Below are positions 57,106 through 64,000 of a DNA stretch of 64,000 nt, one piece after another (position 1 is the stretch's first letter; every line of letters begins with the position of its first letter). Position numbers and translations under genes: made by a program. Source of the stretch: Vannielia litorea (lineage in GTDB: Bacteria > Pseudomonadota > Alphaproteobacteria > Rhodobacterales > Rhodobacteraceae). The notes under the pieces were generated by a model. That model made no database searches, had not been told where the DNA came from, and saw nothing but the letters and a program-made list of their open reading frames with translations. The stretch is from NCBI RefSeq assembly GCF_900142295.1, contig NZ_FSRL01000001.1, forward strand, positions 3,348,001 to 3,412,000, read 5' to 3'.

Positions 57106-58332
57106 TCAGGTCTTGCTTAAGACTTTATTGAAATGCGCCTCCCATGTGGGGAGTTGCAACCGCTCCAGCTCGACCCTCGGCACCGCCCGACCCACTGTTG
57201 CCATTTCATGAATGGTCTTGGCCCATAGATAACTATCGTTGCCAGCTAGGTAAACTGGCAAATCCCCGAGGAACTCGCGGTAAACCGGCAGGTCGTTCAC
57301 GAGGGCGGGTGTGCCCAGCGCGAGCGCCTCTGCAGGCGGCAGGCCGAAGCCTTCCGCGCGCGACGGAAACAGGGCGGCCCTTGCCCCTGCGGTCAGCGAG
57401 GCGACGGCCCCATCGGCCAGGCCGGTGAGCTCGAAGATGTCGCGCCCGCGCCGGGGCGAGGCATCGAGCCGGGCGAAAAGCGCCTCATTCTTCCAGCCAC
57501 GGGTCCCGATGATGAAGAGCGCGGGCGTTTCGCCGGACATCTCGGCGAGGTGATCCCAGGCATCGAGCAGGAGCGCATGGTTCTTGCGCGGCTCGATGGT
57601 GCCGGTGGTCACGAAATAGGGCCGGTCGGTGGGCAGGTCATGCGGCACTCCGGACGGATCGGGGTGGGCCTCGTCGATCCCGAGCAGGGCGACGACCCCA
57701 TCCGGCACCCGACCGAACTGTGCAAACCAGTGCGCGCCGCGGTCCCGTGAATGGCGTGAATTGTAGATGATCCGGGTGGCAAAGCGGCTGACCCGGCGCA
57801 TCGCGGCTTCGAAGGCATCGGGCTGCCCGTCGCGCTGGTACTGAGGAAAATCCAGCGGGATCATGTCGTGGACCAGCACGGTGATCTCGGCACCACGGGC
57901 GGACATGGCGGAGAGCATACGTGCGCCGAGGTTGGCGTGGCCGACGTTGAGATAGCAGGTGCCGTCGGGCAGGTGACGGTCGAGCATGGCGGGCAGGCGC
58001 GCACGCAGGCAGGTGGCGCGGGAGATGCGGCGAATATCGGCATGAACCCTGCGCTGGAGCGGTGTGAGCCTACGGTTGAGAAGGCCCTGAAGGTCGGCGC
58101 TGCCCCAAGGCGCATGGCCCGCCAGGCGGGCCGCAAGGGCCACCACCCCCTGCTGGTCGAGCAGGGCGAAGGAGAGCGGCAGGCGGATGAGCCCGAAAAG
58201 GGGCGCGGGCTCTGCGATGAGCCGATCGAGATAGGCACGTTCGACCCGGTCCACGCCGGTCAGCGGGCCGCGCCCGACCCGTGACACGAGGCGTGTCAGA
58301 TCGAGGCAGCGCGCGCGGACATCACCTTTCAT
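57106..58332 (-). CDS. family 4 glycosyltransferase
   Basis: A 408-residue GT-B enzyme. The C-terminal nucleotide-sugar domain has FVTTGTIEPRKNHALLLDAW and the E-x7-E region ALFPSRAEGFGLPPAEALALGTPALVNDLPVYREFLG. The N-terminal acceptor domain begins with a Leu/Arg-rich segment and includes VLVHDMIPLDFP. Retaining mechanism expected for GT4. The 5' end overlaps galE by 11 bases. Confidence 0.88.
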   Translation of the reverse strand: MKGDVRARCLDLTRLVSRVGRGPLTGVDRVERAYLDRLIAEPAPLFGLIRLPLSFALLDQQGVVALAARLAGHAPWGSADLQGLLNRRLTPLQRRVHADIRRISRATCLRARLPAMLDRHLPDGTCYLNVGHANLGARMLSAMSARGAEITVLVHDMIPLDFPQYQRDGQPDAFEAAMRRVSRFATRIIYNSRHSRDRGAHWFAQFGRVPDGVVALLGIDEAHPDPSGVPHDLPTDRPYFVTTGTIEPRKNHALLLDAWDHLAEMSGETPALFIIGTRGWKNEALFARLDASPRRGRDIFELTGLADGAVASLTAGARAALFPSRAEGFGLPPAEALALGTPALVNDLPVYREFLGDLPVYLAGNDSYLWAKTIHEMATVGRAVPRVELERLQLPTWEAHFNKVLSKT

Positions 58333-59305
58333 AGGGCTCCGACTGGTGCCAGCGCCAGGCGTCGGCGATCATCGTGGAGATGTCCGACCGCTTCGGCTCC
58401 CAGCCCAGTTCCTCCACCGCGCGCCGGCTGCCGGAGACCAGCACCGCGGCATCCCCTGCCCGCCGGCCACCCTCGACCACGGGCACCGGGCGGTTGGTCA
58501 CGGCGCGGCTGGCCTCGACCACCTCGCGCACCGAGAAACCATCGCCCGAACCGAGGCAGAACACCCGGCTCGCCTTGCCGTCCTTCAGCCACTTCAGGCC
58601 CTTCACATGGGCATCCACCAAGTCGGAGACATGCACGTAGTCACGAACGCAGGTGCCGTCGGGCGTGTTGTAATCGGTGCCATAGATGGTCAGCGCATCG
58701 CGCTTGCCGGCGATGGCATCGAGCATCAGCGGGATCAGGTGGGTCTCGGGCACATGCTGCTCGCCCACCTCGGCCTCGGGGTCCGACCCGGCCACATTGA
58801 AGTAGCGGAAGATCACCGAGCGCAGCCCGTGGGCGGCTTCGAAATCGGCCAGCAACTGCTCGATCGCCAGCTTCGAGCTGCCGTAGGCATTGATCGGCAG
58901 CTGCGCCGTGTCTTCATCGAGCACCACGCCATCCTGGTCGCCATAGGTGGCGCAGGTGGAGGAAAAGACGAAATCGAGGCAACCGGCGGCCACGGCGGCA
59001 TCGGCGAGGTTGGCGGCGCCCGTCACGTTTTCGCGCCAGTACTTGCCCGGGTCCTTCATGCTCTCACCCACCAGAGACAGCGCGGCGAAGTGCATCACGG
59101 CGACCGGCTTGTAGGCGGCAAAGGCAGCATCAAGGCTGGCACGGTCGAGCAGGTTGCCCTCGTGCAGCGGGCCGAACTTGACCGCGTCCCGCCAACCGGT
59201 GGACAGGTTGTCGAAGGCGACCGGAACGTACCCGGCGGCCTTCAGGGCCTTGCAGGCGTGAGCCCCGATGTAGCCGGCTCCGCCGGTGACAAGAACATGC
59301 TCCAT
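58322..59305 (-). CDS. galE: UDP-glucose 4-epimerase
   Basis: A 327-residue SDR that interconverts UDP-glucose and UDP-galactose. NAD motif GGAGYIGAH (8-16), DNLSTGWRDAV, active-site STCATYGDQ and YGSSK with Tyr-xxx-Lys, and RYFNVAGSDPEAEVGEQHVPETHLIPL. It lies 12 bases downstream of galU. Supplies UDP-galactose (or UDP-GalNAc) to the glycosyltransferases of the cluster. Confidence 0.94.
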   Translation of the reverse strand: MEHVLVTGGAGYIGAHACKALKAAGYVPVAFDNLSTGWRDAVKFGPLHEGNLLDRASLDAAFAAYKPVAVMHFAALSLVGESMKDPGKYWRENVTGAANLADAAVAAGCLDFVFSSTCATYGDQDGVVLDEDTAQLPINAYGSSKLAIEQLLADFEAAHGLRSVIFRYFNVAGSDPEAEVGEQHVPETHLIPLMLDAIAGKRDALTIYGTDYNTPDGTCVRDYVHVSDLVDAHVKGLKWLKDGKASRVFCLGSGDGFSVREVVEASRAVTNRPVPVVEGGRRAGDAAVLVSGSRRAVEELGWEPKRSDISTMIADAWRWHQSEPYER

Positions 59306-59317
59306 CGGATCAACCGC

Positions 59318-60208
59318 TTACTGCGCCGCCTTTTCGCTGGCGACAAGCTCGCGGAGGTAGCCCCAGAGCTCGTCGCGCAGCTCGTCACGACTGAGGCCGA
59401 AGGAGACGGTGGCCTGGAGAAAGCCCGCCTTGGAGCCGCAGTCGAAACGCTCGCCGTTGAAGCGGTAGCCGTAGACGCCGGCCTTGCCGCCGATCTCCTC
59501 GGCGATGGCATCGGTGAGCTGGATCTCGCCGCCGGTGCCTTTCTGCTTCTTGTTGAGGTTGTTCAGCACCTTGGGCGTGAGGATGTAACGGCCGATGACC
59601 GCGAGGTTGGAAGGCGCATCTTCGGGCTTGGGCTTTTCGACCATGCCCGACACCTTGACCAGGCTTCCGTGATCCTCCTCTACCGCCAGCAGGCCATAGG
59701 CGGAGGCTTTGGAGGGCGGAACCTCCATTGCGGCAACCATGCAGCCGCCGGTCTCCTCGTGGGCCTCGACCATCTGCTGAAGGCAGGGCTTCTCGGCGGC
59801 GATCACGTCGTCGGGCAGGATCACGGCAAAGGGTTCGTTGCCGATCAGGCGGCGCGCGCACCAGACCGCGTGGCCGAGGCCCAGCGCCTTGTGCTGGCGG
59901 ATGTAGGCAATGGCACCCGATTCCATGTTGGTGTTCTTGAGCACCTCCATGAGCTGCTCCTTGCCCTTCTTGCGCAACTCCTGCTCGAGCACGGGGGCGT
60001 GGTCGAAATAGTCTTCGAGCGCGCCCTTGCCGCGGGAGGTGACGAAGATGAACTCCTTGATCCCGGCCGCGCGGGCCTCGTCGATGGCATATTGGATCAG
60101 TGGGCGGTCGACCAGGGTCATGATCTCCTTGGGAATGGACTTGGTCGCCGGAAGGAATCGCGTTCCGAGCCCCGCCACCGGGAAGATCGCCTTGGTCACT
60201 TTTTTCAT
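59318..60208 (-). CDS. galU: UTP-glucose-1-phosphate uridylyltransferase
   Basis: A 296-residue nucleotidyltransferase making UDP-glucose. N-terminal KAIFPVAGLGTRFLPATKSIPKEIMTLVDRPLIQYAIDEA is the family signature; LGLGHAVWCA, FAVILPDDVI and VEKPKPEDAPSNLAVIGRYIL follow. ATG 60208 was chosen; open reading further upstream has none of the family signature. 178 bases separate it from the preceding GT2 gene, so it may have its own promoter. Confidence 0.96.
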   Translation of the reverse strand: MKKVTKAIFPVAGLGTRFLPATKSIPKEIMTLVDRPLIQYAIDEARAAGIKEFIFVTSRGKGALEDYFDHAPVLEQELRKKGKEQLMEVLKNTNMESGAIAYIRQHKALGLGHAVWCARRLIGNEPFAVILPDDVIAAEKPCLQQMVEAHEETGGCMVAAMEVPPSKASAYGLLAVEEDHGSLVKVSGMVEKPKPEDAPSNLAVIGRYILTPKVLNNLNKKQKGTGGEIQLTDAIAEEIGGKAGVYGYRFNGERFDCGSKAGFLQATVSFGLSRDELRDELWGYLRELVASEKAAQ

Positions 60209-60386
60209 GTCAGTCTCGTCAATCAAAGTTGCACACGCGGGCAGGCCGCCAGAGCGCCGGGGGGCGCCGTATGCGGGTGACGATAGGGGCAAAGCCGGCT
60301 CGAAGAAACAGGGATGACCGACGATTCTGTTGCGCTGCGGCAAATACCGGCAACGATCGGCCTGTTGGGTGGGAATTGGGCACCTG

Positions 60387-61631
60387 TCAGCTTGCAGGGT
60401 CGCGGAAGCGGGCCAGTCTGGCGGATTCGCGCGCAACGCGGCTTGCCCGGCGCCAGAAACGGAACAGCGGATCGGTGCGGAGCGAGCGGCCGAAGAGACC
60501 CCCGCGCTGGACCCAGAAGCCCTCAGGATCGAAGCGGCAGGCGTGGTAGCGGGTGGTGCGGGAGAGCCGCAGGAGCGTGATGACGACCTCGCCGGAGGCA
60601 GCATCGGCGCGGGCCCTGGCGCGGGCGCCGGGATAGCCCAGCAGGGTGCAGCCGCGAACCTCGTGCCGAGCCGGACCCGGCCCCTTTGCAAAGGGGCGGA
60701 ACGGGGATTTGGAGGGAGAGAGGGGGGCCGGGTCAGCCAGGTCGGCGGCCTGACCCTCGGCGATTCCGGCCTCGAGGCTGTCCAGCAGCCGTGCAGAGTC
60801 CGTGGCGGACAGGCGGCGGGCGGCCCGGTGCAGGGCGAGGCGATGCTGCTGGCCGTCACGGATGGCATCGAGGGCGGCCGGCTGGCGTTCGGGCGGGCAG
60901 TGGCGACGGAGGAAGAGCACGGCGGAGCGGCCGATGGGCGCGAGGTCGGTGGGCGCGCGGTTGGCGCGGCGGGTGGCGTTTGCGGCAAAGCCGTGATGGA
61001 CCTGCGCGAGAGGGACGATGGCGGTGAGCCCGCCCTGGGGTGCGAGGCGGTGGGTAACGTCGGTTTCATCGAGATAGAAGCGGAACGCCGGATCGAACCC
61101 GCCGATTCGGGCGAGGGCCGACAGGCGGAAGGCGCAATTGGTTCCGTGAGTCTTGACGCAACGCGCGGACGGAAGCAGCGTGGTTTCGGTTTGGTTAACG
61201 TCGAGCGCGATATCCGCCCCGGTCTCGTCTGCTGCAACCCCTTGCCATTGCAGGGAAATTCCGTTTCTTCCCCGCACGAACCCGGTGCTTGCCACCACCT
61301 CCGCCTCGGAAAACGGTGCGAGAAGGCGGGAGAGCCAGGGCGGCTCGGGCGTGGCGTCATCATCGATGAAGGCGACGAGGGGCGCTGCGGCCTCTGCCAG
61401 ACCCAGATTGCGGGCCAGCGAGATGTTCGGCTCGTCGCACTCTACCAGCTTCATCCGCTCGGAAAGGTTAAGCTCCCGCGCCACCGCGAGCCCCGCAGGG
61501 TCGGCCACGAGTATCAGTTCGAAGTTGCGGTGGGTCTGAAAGCGGAAGGCGGGAAGGTTGCGGCGCAGCTCGTCGGGACGGCCCCGGCTCACGATGATGA
61601 CGCTGGCGCGCCCCTCCCCGCTCTCGCTCAT
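60387..61631 (-). CDS. family 2 glycosyltransferase with C-terminal extension
   Basis: A 414-residue protein. GT-A domain: ASVIIVSRGRPDELRRNLPAF, ADPAGLAVARELNLSE, SLARNLGLAEAAAPLVAFIDDDATPEP (metal-binding DDD) and GTNCAFRLSALARIGGFDPAFRFYLDETDV. The last 150 residues are Arg-rich and unassigned. The ATG at 61631 overlaps the kdsB stop by 4 bases (ATGA). The 177-base gap to galU holds no gene that I can see. Confidence 0.87.
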   Translation of the reverse strand: MSESGEGRASVIIVSRGRPDELRRNLPAFRFQTHRNFELILVADPAGLAVARELNLSERMKLVECDEPNISLARNLGLAEAAAPLVAFIDDDATPEPPWLSRLLAPFSEAEVVASTGFVRGRNGISLQWQGVAADETGADIALDVNQTETTLLPSARCVKTHGTNCAFRLSALARIGGFDPAFRFYLDETDVTHRLAPQGGLTAIVPLAQVHHGFAANATRRANRAPTDLAPIGRSAVLFLRRHCPPERQPAALDAIRDGQQHRLALHRAARRLSATDSARLLDSLEAGIAEGQAADLADPAPLSPSKSPFRPFAKGPGPARHEVRGCTLLGYPGARARARADAASGEVVITLLRLSRTTRYHACRFDPEGFWVQRGGLFGRSLRTDPLFRFWRRASRVARESARLARFRDPAS

Positions 61632-62428
61632 TCGACGCCCATCTGGGCCAGCATGCGCTCGATGCGGGGAATGTCCTCGGGGTTGTTCAGCTCCCAGAAG
61701 GCGCGGCCCCTGCCCTCGACCTCGACGCAGAGCACCCGGCGACCCTGCTCGAGAAAGCGGAGCTGCTCCAGCCCCTCGAGCGTTTCCAGCGGCCCGACGG
61801 GCCAGGCCGGGTAGGCGGCCAGGGCATCGGGGCGATAGGCATAGACGCCGACGTGGTGAAAGACCGGCGTGGCACTCTCGGCGGCATAGGCCTGCGAGGT
61901 GAAGGGGATCACCTCCTTGGAGAAGTAGAGCGCCGATCGGTCGTGCCCGAAGACCGCCGTGGTGCCGCCCACCCGGCCTGCCTTGCGGTCGGCCAGAAAG
62001 GCGTTGAGCGCGGCGCCGTCGCAGCGCAGCACGGGCGTGGCGATCTCGGCGGAGGGTTCGGCGCGCATGGCCTCGACCAGCTCGGAGACGAACCACGCCG
62101 GCGTGAGAGGCGCATCGCCTTGAAGGTTCACCACCACGTCGAAGCCACCGCCCAGCCTTTTCACGGCCTCGGCACAGCGCTCGGTTCCGTTGCGGGCCTC
62201 GGAGGAGGTCATCACCACTTCGGCCCCGAAGCCTTCGGCGGCCGCGCGGATGCGGTCGTCATCGGTGGCGACAACGACGCGCGGGCTGCCGGGCACCGCC
62301 TGCGCGGCCTCCCAGCTGCGCCGGATCAGCGACTTCTCCGCGCCGGACGCCCCGCGCAGCATGGCCAGCGGCTTGCCGGGATAGCGCTGCGAGGCGTAGC
62401 GCGCCGGGATCACGATGAGAAAGCTCAC
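61628..62428 (-). CDS. kdsB: 3-deoxy-manno-octulosonate cytidylyltransferase
   Basis: A 266-residue enzyme activating Kdo as CMP-Kdo. Signature FLIVIPARYASQRYPGKPL at the N-terminus, then VVVATDDDRIRAAAEGFG, SGTERC-like RNGTERCAEAVKRLG and VNLQGDAPLTP (usual form VNLQGDEP). GTG start at 62428 with AGGG upstream. Located with cysQ and glycosyltransferases rather than with lpx genes, so it may supply Kdo for capsule as well as LPS. Confidence 0.93.
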   Translation of the reverse strand: MSFLIVIPARYASQRYPGKPLAMLRGASGAEKSLIRRSWEAAQAVPGSPRVVVATDDDRIRAAAEGFGAEVVMTSSEARNGTERCAEAVKRLGGGFDVVVNLQGDAPLTPAWFVSELVEAMRAEPSAEIATPVLRCDGAALNAFLADRKAGRVGGTTAVFGHDRSALYFSKEVIPFTSQAYAAESATPVFHHVGVYAYRPDALAAYPAWPVGPLETLEGLEQLRFLEQGRRVLCVEVEGRGRAFWELNNPEDIPRIERMLAQMGVE

Positions 62429-62431
62429 GGT

Positions 62432-63229
62432 TCAGCCCTGCTTCAGCGCGACATCGGGGGCGCAGGCAATGAAGAAGGGGTTCTCGTAGCCCGGCTTGCC
62501 ATAGGTGAAGGGGGTGTGGTCGTCGAACCGGACCATCCTGCCGCCGGCACCGCGGAGCACGGCGTCGCCGGCGGCCGTATCCCACTCCATGGTGCGGCCG
62601 AGGCGCGGGTAGATATCGGCCTCGCCGGTGGCCACCAGGCAGAACTTGAGCGAGCTGCCCGCGCTCTTCATGTCGGCCACGTCATAGAGGCCGATGTAGG
62701 CGTCTGTGGCGGCATCGCGGTGCGACTTGGACGCCACGACCATGAGCGCCGTATTGTCGGGCTCGGAGACATGCAGCGGCACTTGCTCGCCCGGCTCGCC
62801 AAAGCCGAGTGTGCCCTTCTCCTCGACCGACTGGCCGGAGGCGAGGGTGTAGAACAGGCGCTGCTTGGCGGGGGCGTAGACCACACCGCGCAGGGGCACG
62901 CCGTTTTCGACATAGGCGATGTTCACGGTGAAGTCGCCGCGACGGTTGATGAATTCCTTGGTGCCGTCGAGCGGGTCGACGATGAGGAAGGCCTCGGCGG
63001 ATTCGGTATGCGTGCCAGCCTGCTCCTCGGTCACCACCAGCACATCGGGGAAGGCCTCGCGCAGGCCTGCACCGATGAGGGCATCGGCGGCTTCGTCGGC
63101 CTCGGTCACCGGGCTGGCATCGGATTTCGACTTCACCTCGAAATCGTCGGCCTCGTAGATCTCCATGATCTTCGCGCCGGCCTCCAGGGCGAGGTGGCGC
63201 ATCACTGTGACCAAACGGTCGAAATCCAT
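62432..63229 (-). CDS. cysQ: 3'(2'),5'-bisphosphate nucleotidase
   Basis: A 265-residue Mg-dependent phosphatase of the inositol-monophosphatase fold that hydrolyses PAP to AMP. Metal motif: Glu69 in VTEEQ and DPLDGT (85-90), then DTAAGDAVLRGAGG near the C-terminus. ATG 63229 follows AGGAGAAG. It heads the cluster that ends with a PAPS-using sulfotransferase, and PAP is that enzyme's inhibitory product. Confidence 0.94.
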   Translation of the reverse strand: MDFDRLVTVMRHLALEAGAKIMEIYEADDFEVKSKSDASPVTEADEAADALIGAGLREAFPDVLVVTEEQAGTHTESAEAFLIVDPLDGTKEFINRRGDFTVNIAYVENGVPLRGVVYAPAKQRLFYTLASGQSVEEKGTLGFGEPGEQVPLHVSEPDNTALMVVASKSHRDAATDAYIGLYDVADMKSAGSSLKFCLVATGEADIYPRLGRTMEWDTAAGDAVLRGAGGRMVRFDDHTPFTYGKPGYENPFFIACAPDVALKQG

Positions 63230-63361
63230 ATGCTTCTCCTGTCGCTCGCGGCACCGTCAATTGACTGGCAGCCGCGGCCCCTTATGGTTTGGCGTCAAAG
63301 TTTGGGCAAGTTTTCCGTGCAAGATGGACGGAAGCGCAGCACCAAGAGGCCGCACAGGCAG

Positions 63362-64000
63362 ATGTACGAGAAGCAGACCCCCAGAACGCCCTACGGCTCC
63401 GTGATGGCGCTGCTGGAGCTGATCTATCACGCCACGGTGCGCGAGGTGCGCAAGTCGCATGGCAACGCCGTGTGGGGCCTCGTGATGAACATGATCCAGA
63501 CCGTCATCCTGGTGACGATCTTCTATTTCATGTTCACCATCCTGGGCATGAAGCGCAATGCCGTGCGCGGGGATTTCGTGCTCTACATCATGAGCGGGAT
63601 CTTCCTGTTCATGACGCATATCAAGGCGATGGGGGCGGTGGTAGGCTCGGAAGGCCCGGCTTCGGCGATGATGAAGCATGCGCCGATGAACACCCTGGTC
63701 GCGATCTGCTCCGCCGCGCTGGCCAGCCTGTATACCCAGGTGCTTTCGATGGCGGTGGTGCTCTTCATCTACCACGTGGCGATCAACCCGATCGAGATCC
63801 ACGACCCCGTCGGAACCTTCGGGATGATGCTGCTGGCCTGGTACTCCGGGGTGGCGGTGGGGATGTTGCTGTTGTCGATCAAGCCCTGGGCGCCGGATGC
63901 GGTTTCGATCATTACCAGCATCTATTCGCGGGCCAACATGGTGGCCTCGGGCAAGATGTTCCTGGCCAACAACCTGCCGGCCTACATGCTGCCCTTCTTC
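63362..64000 (+). CDS. polysaccharide ABC exporter permease (KpsM/Wzm-like), 3' truncated
   Basis: 213 codons are visible and the frame is open at the window end. The translated protein starts MYEKQTPRTPYGSVMALLELIYHATVREVRKS. Helices follow at about residues 40-60 (VMNMIQTVILVTIFYFMFTI), 73-90, 108-135 and 143-165, as in ABC-2 type capsule exporters. ABC-2 families place a cytoplasmic N-terminus before the first helix, as here. It diverges from cysQ across 132 bases. Likely exporter for the polysaccharide made by the cluster to the left. Confidence 0.82.
   Translation, partial: MYEKQTPRTPYGSVMALLELIYHATVREVRKSHGNAVWGLVMNMIQTVILVTIFYFMFTILGMKRNAVRGDFVLYIMSGIFLFMTHIKAMGAVVGSEGPASAMMKHAPMNTLVAICSAALASLYTQVLSMAVVLFIYHVAINPIEIHDPVGTFGMMLLAWYSGVAVGMLLLSIKPWAPDAVSIITSIYSRANMVASGKMFLANNLPAYMLPFF

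Noticed and set aside
59318..61363. Apparent 681-residue fusion upstream of galU
   Set aside because: The upstream 380 residues are Pro/Ser/Arg-rich, overlap the GT2 gene in another frame and lack galU similarity; galU starts normally at 60208.

Overview
The window is GC-rich bacterial chromosome with tightly packed genes. It looks like a member of the Rhodobacteraceae (Roseobacter group, Alphaproteobacteria). The gene families that point there are a fused-linker cytochrome c1 after petA-petB, a PetP/PetR pair, an FzlA-type FtsZ-binding protein, a Hint-domain protein, a short HRDC-less RNase D, lptC-lptA-lptB-rpoN-hpf-ptsN, and a core-2/I-branching-type glycosyltransferase beside a NodH-like sulfotransferase. 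No insertion sequence, CRISPR array, rRNA or complete prophage is visible. The species assignment is inference; the gene content is read directly.

Left part (1-31 kb): start of a probable Orn/Lys/Arg decarboxylase, tRNA-Lys(TTT), dapF-mtaB-paiB-like genes, a GST, an LpxQ-like outer-membrane barrel, the cytochrome bc1 operon petABC with a clear terminator, and a thiBPQ thiamine transporter under a TPP riboswitch. These are followed by a predicted barrel protein, aroC, an unknown membrane protein, a second GST, a DMT exporter, hup, and a coupled AMP nucleosidase-adenine deaminase pair. Then come topoisomerase IB, a degenerate class II aldolase, an SDR, exoD, the isoprenoid block dxs-ispA-xseB, a histone-deacetylase-like amidohydrolase, a divergent DUF4198/HupE pair whose start codons overlap, a second DMT transporter and ilvE.

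Middle part (31-46 kb): the petP-petR regulatory pair behind a good sigma-70 promoter, queG, fzlA, mtgA, a Hint-domain protein, and the glutamate synthase genes gltB and gltD with an unknown exported protein between them. Then uppP, an NDUFA9-like SDR and tRNA-Leu(CAG) with promoter and terminator. A recurring 15-bp inverted repeat (GTCA-N7-TGAC) occurs four times perfectly and once with one mismatch, only in the ilvE/petP and glt/uppP intergenic regions as far as I could see. It is the best candidate here for an undescribed regulatory circuit.

Right part (46-64 kb): an exported phage-endolysin-like enzyme next to tRNA-Leu, rnd, and the conserved envelope block kdsD-lptC-lptA-lptB-rpoN-hpf-ptsN. 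After that a co-oriented minus-strand cluster cysQ-kdsB-GT2-galU-galE-GT4-GT2-branching GT-sulfotransferase runs to 63.2 kb, diverging from a polysaccharide ABC exporter permease cut by the window end. Read together, this cluster predicts a Kdo- and galactose/glucose-containing, branched and probably sulfated surface polysaccharide. GalU/GalE supply UDP-hexoses, KdsD/KdsB supply CMP-Kdo, the glycosyltransferases build and branch the chain, the sulfotransferase decorates it, and CysQ removes the PAP by-product.
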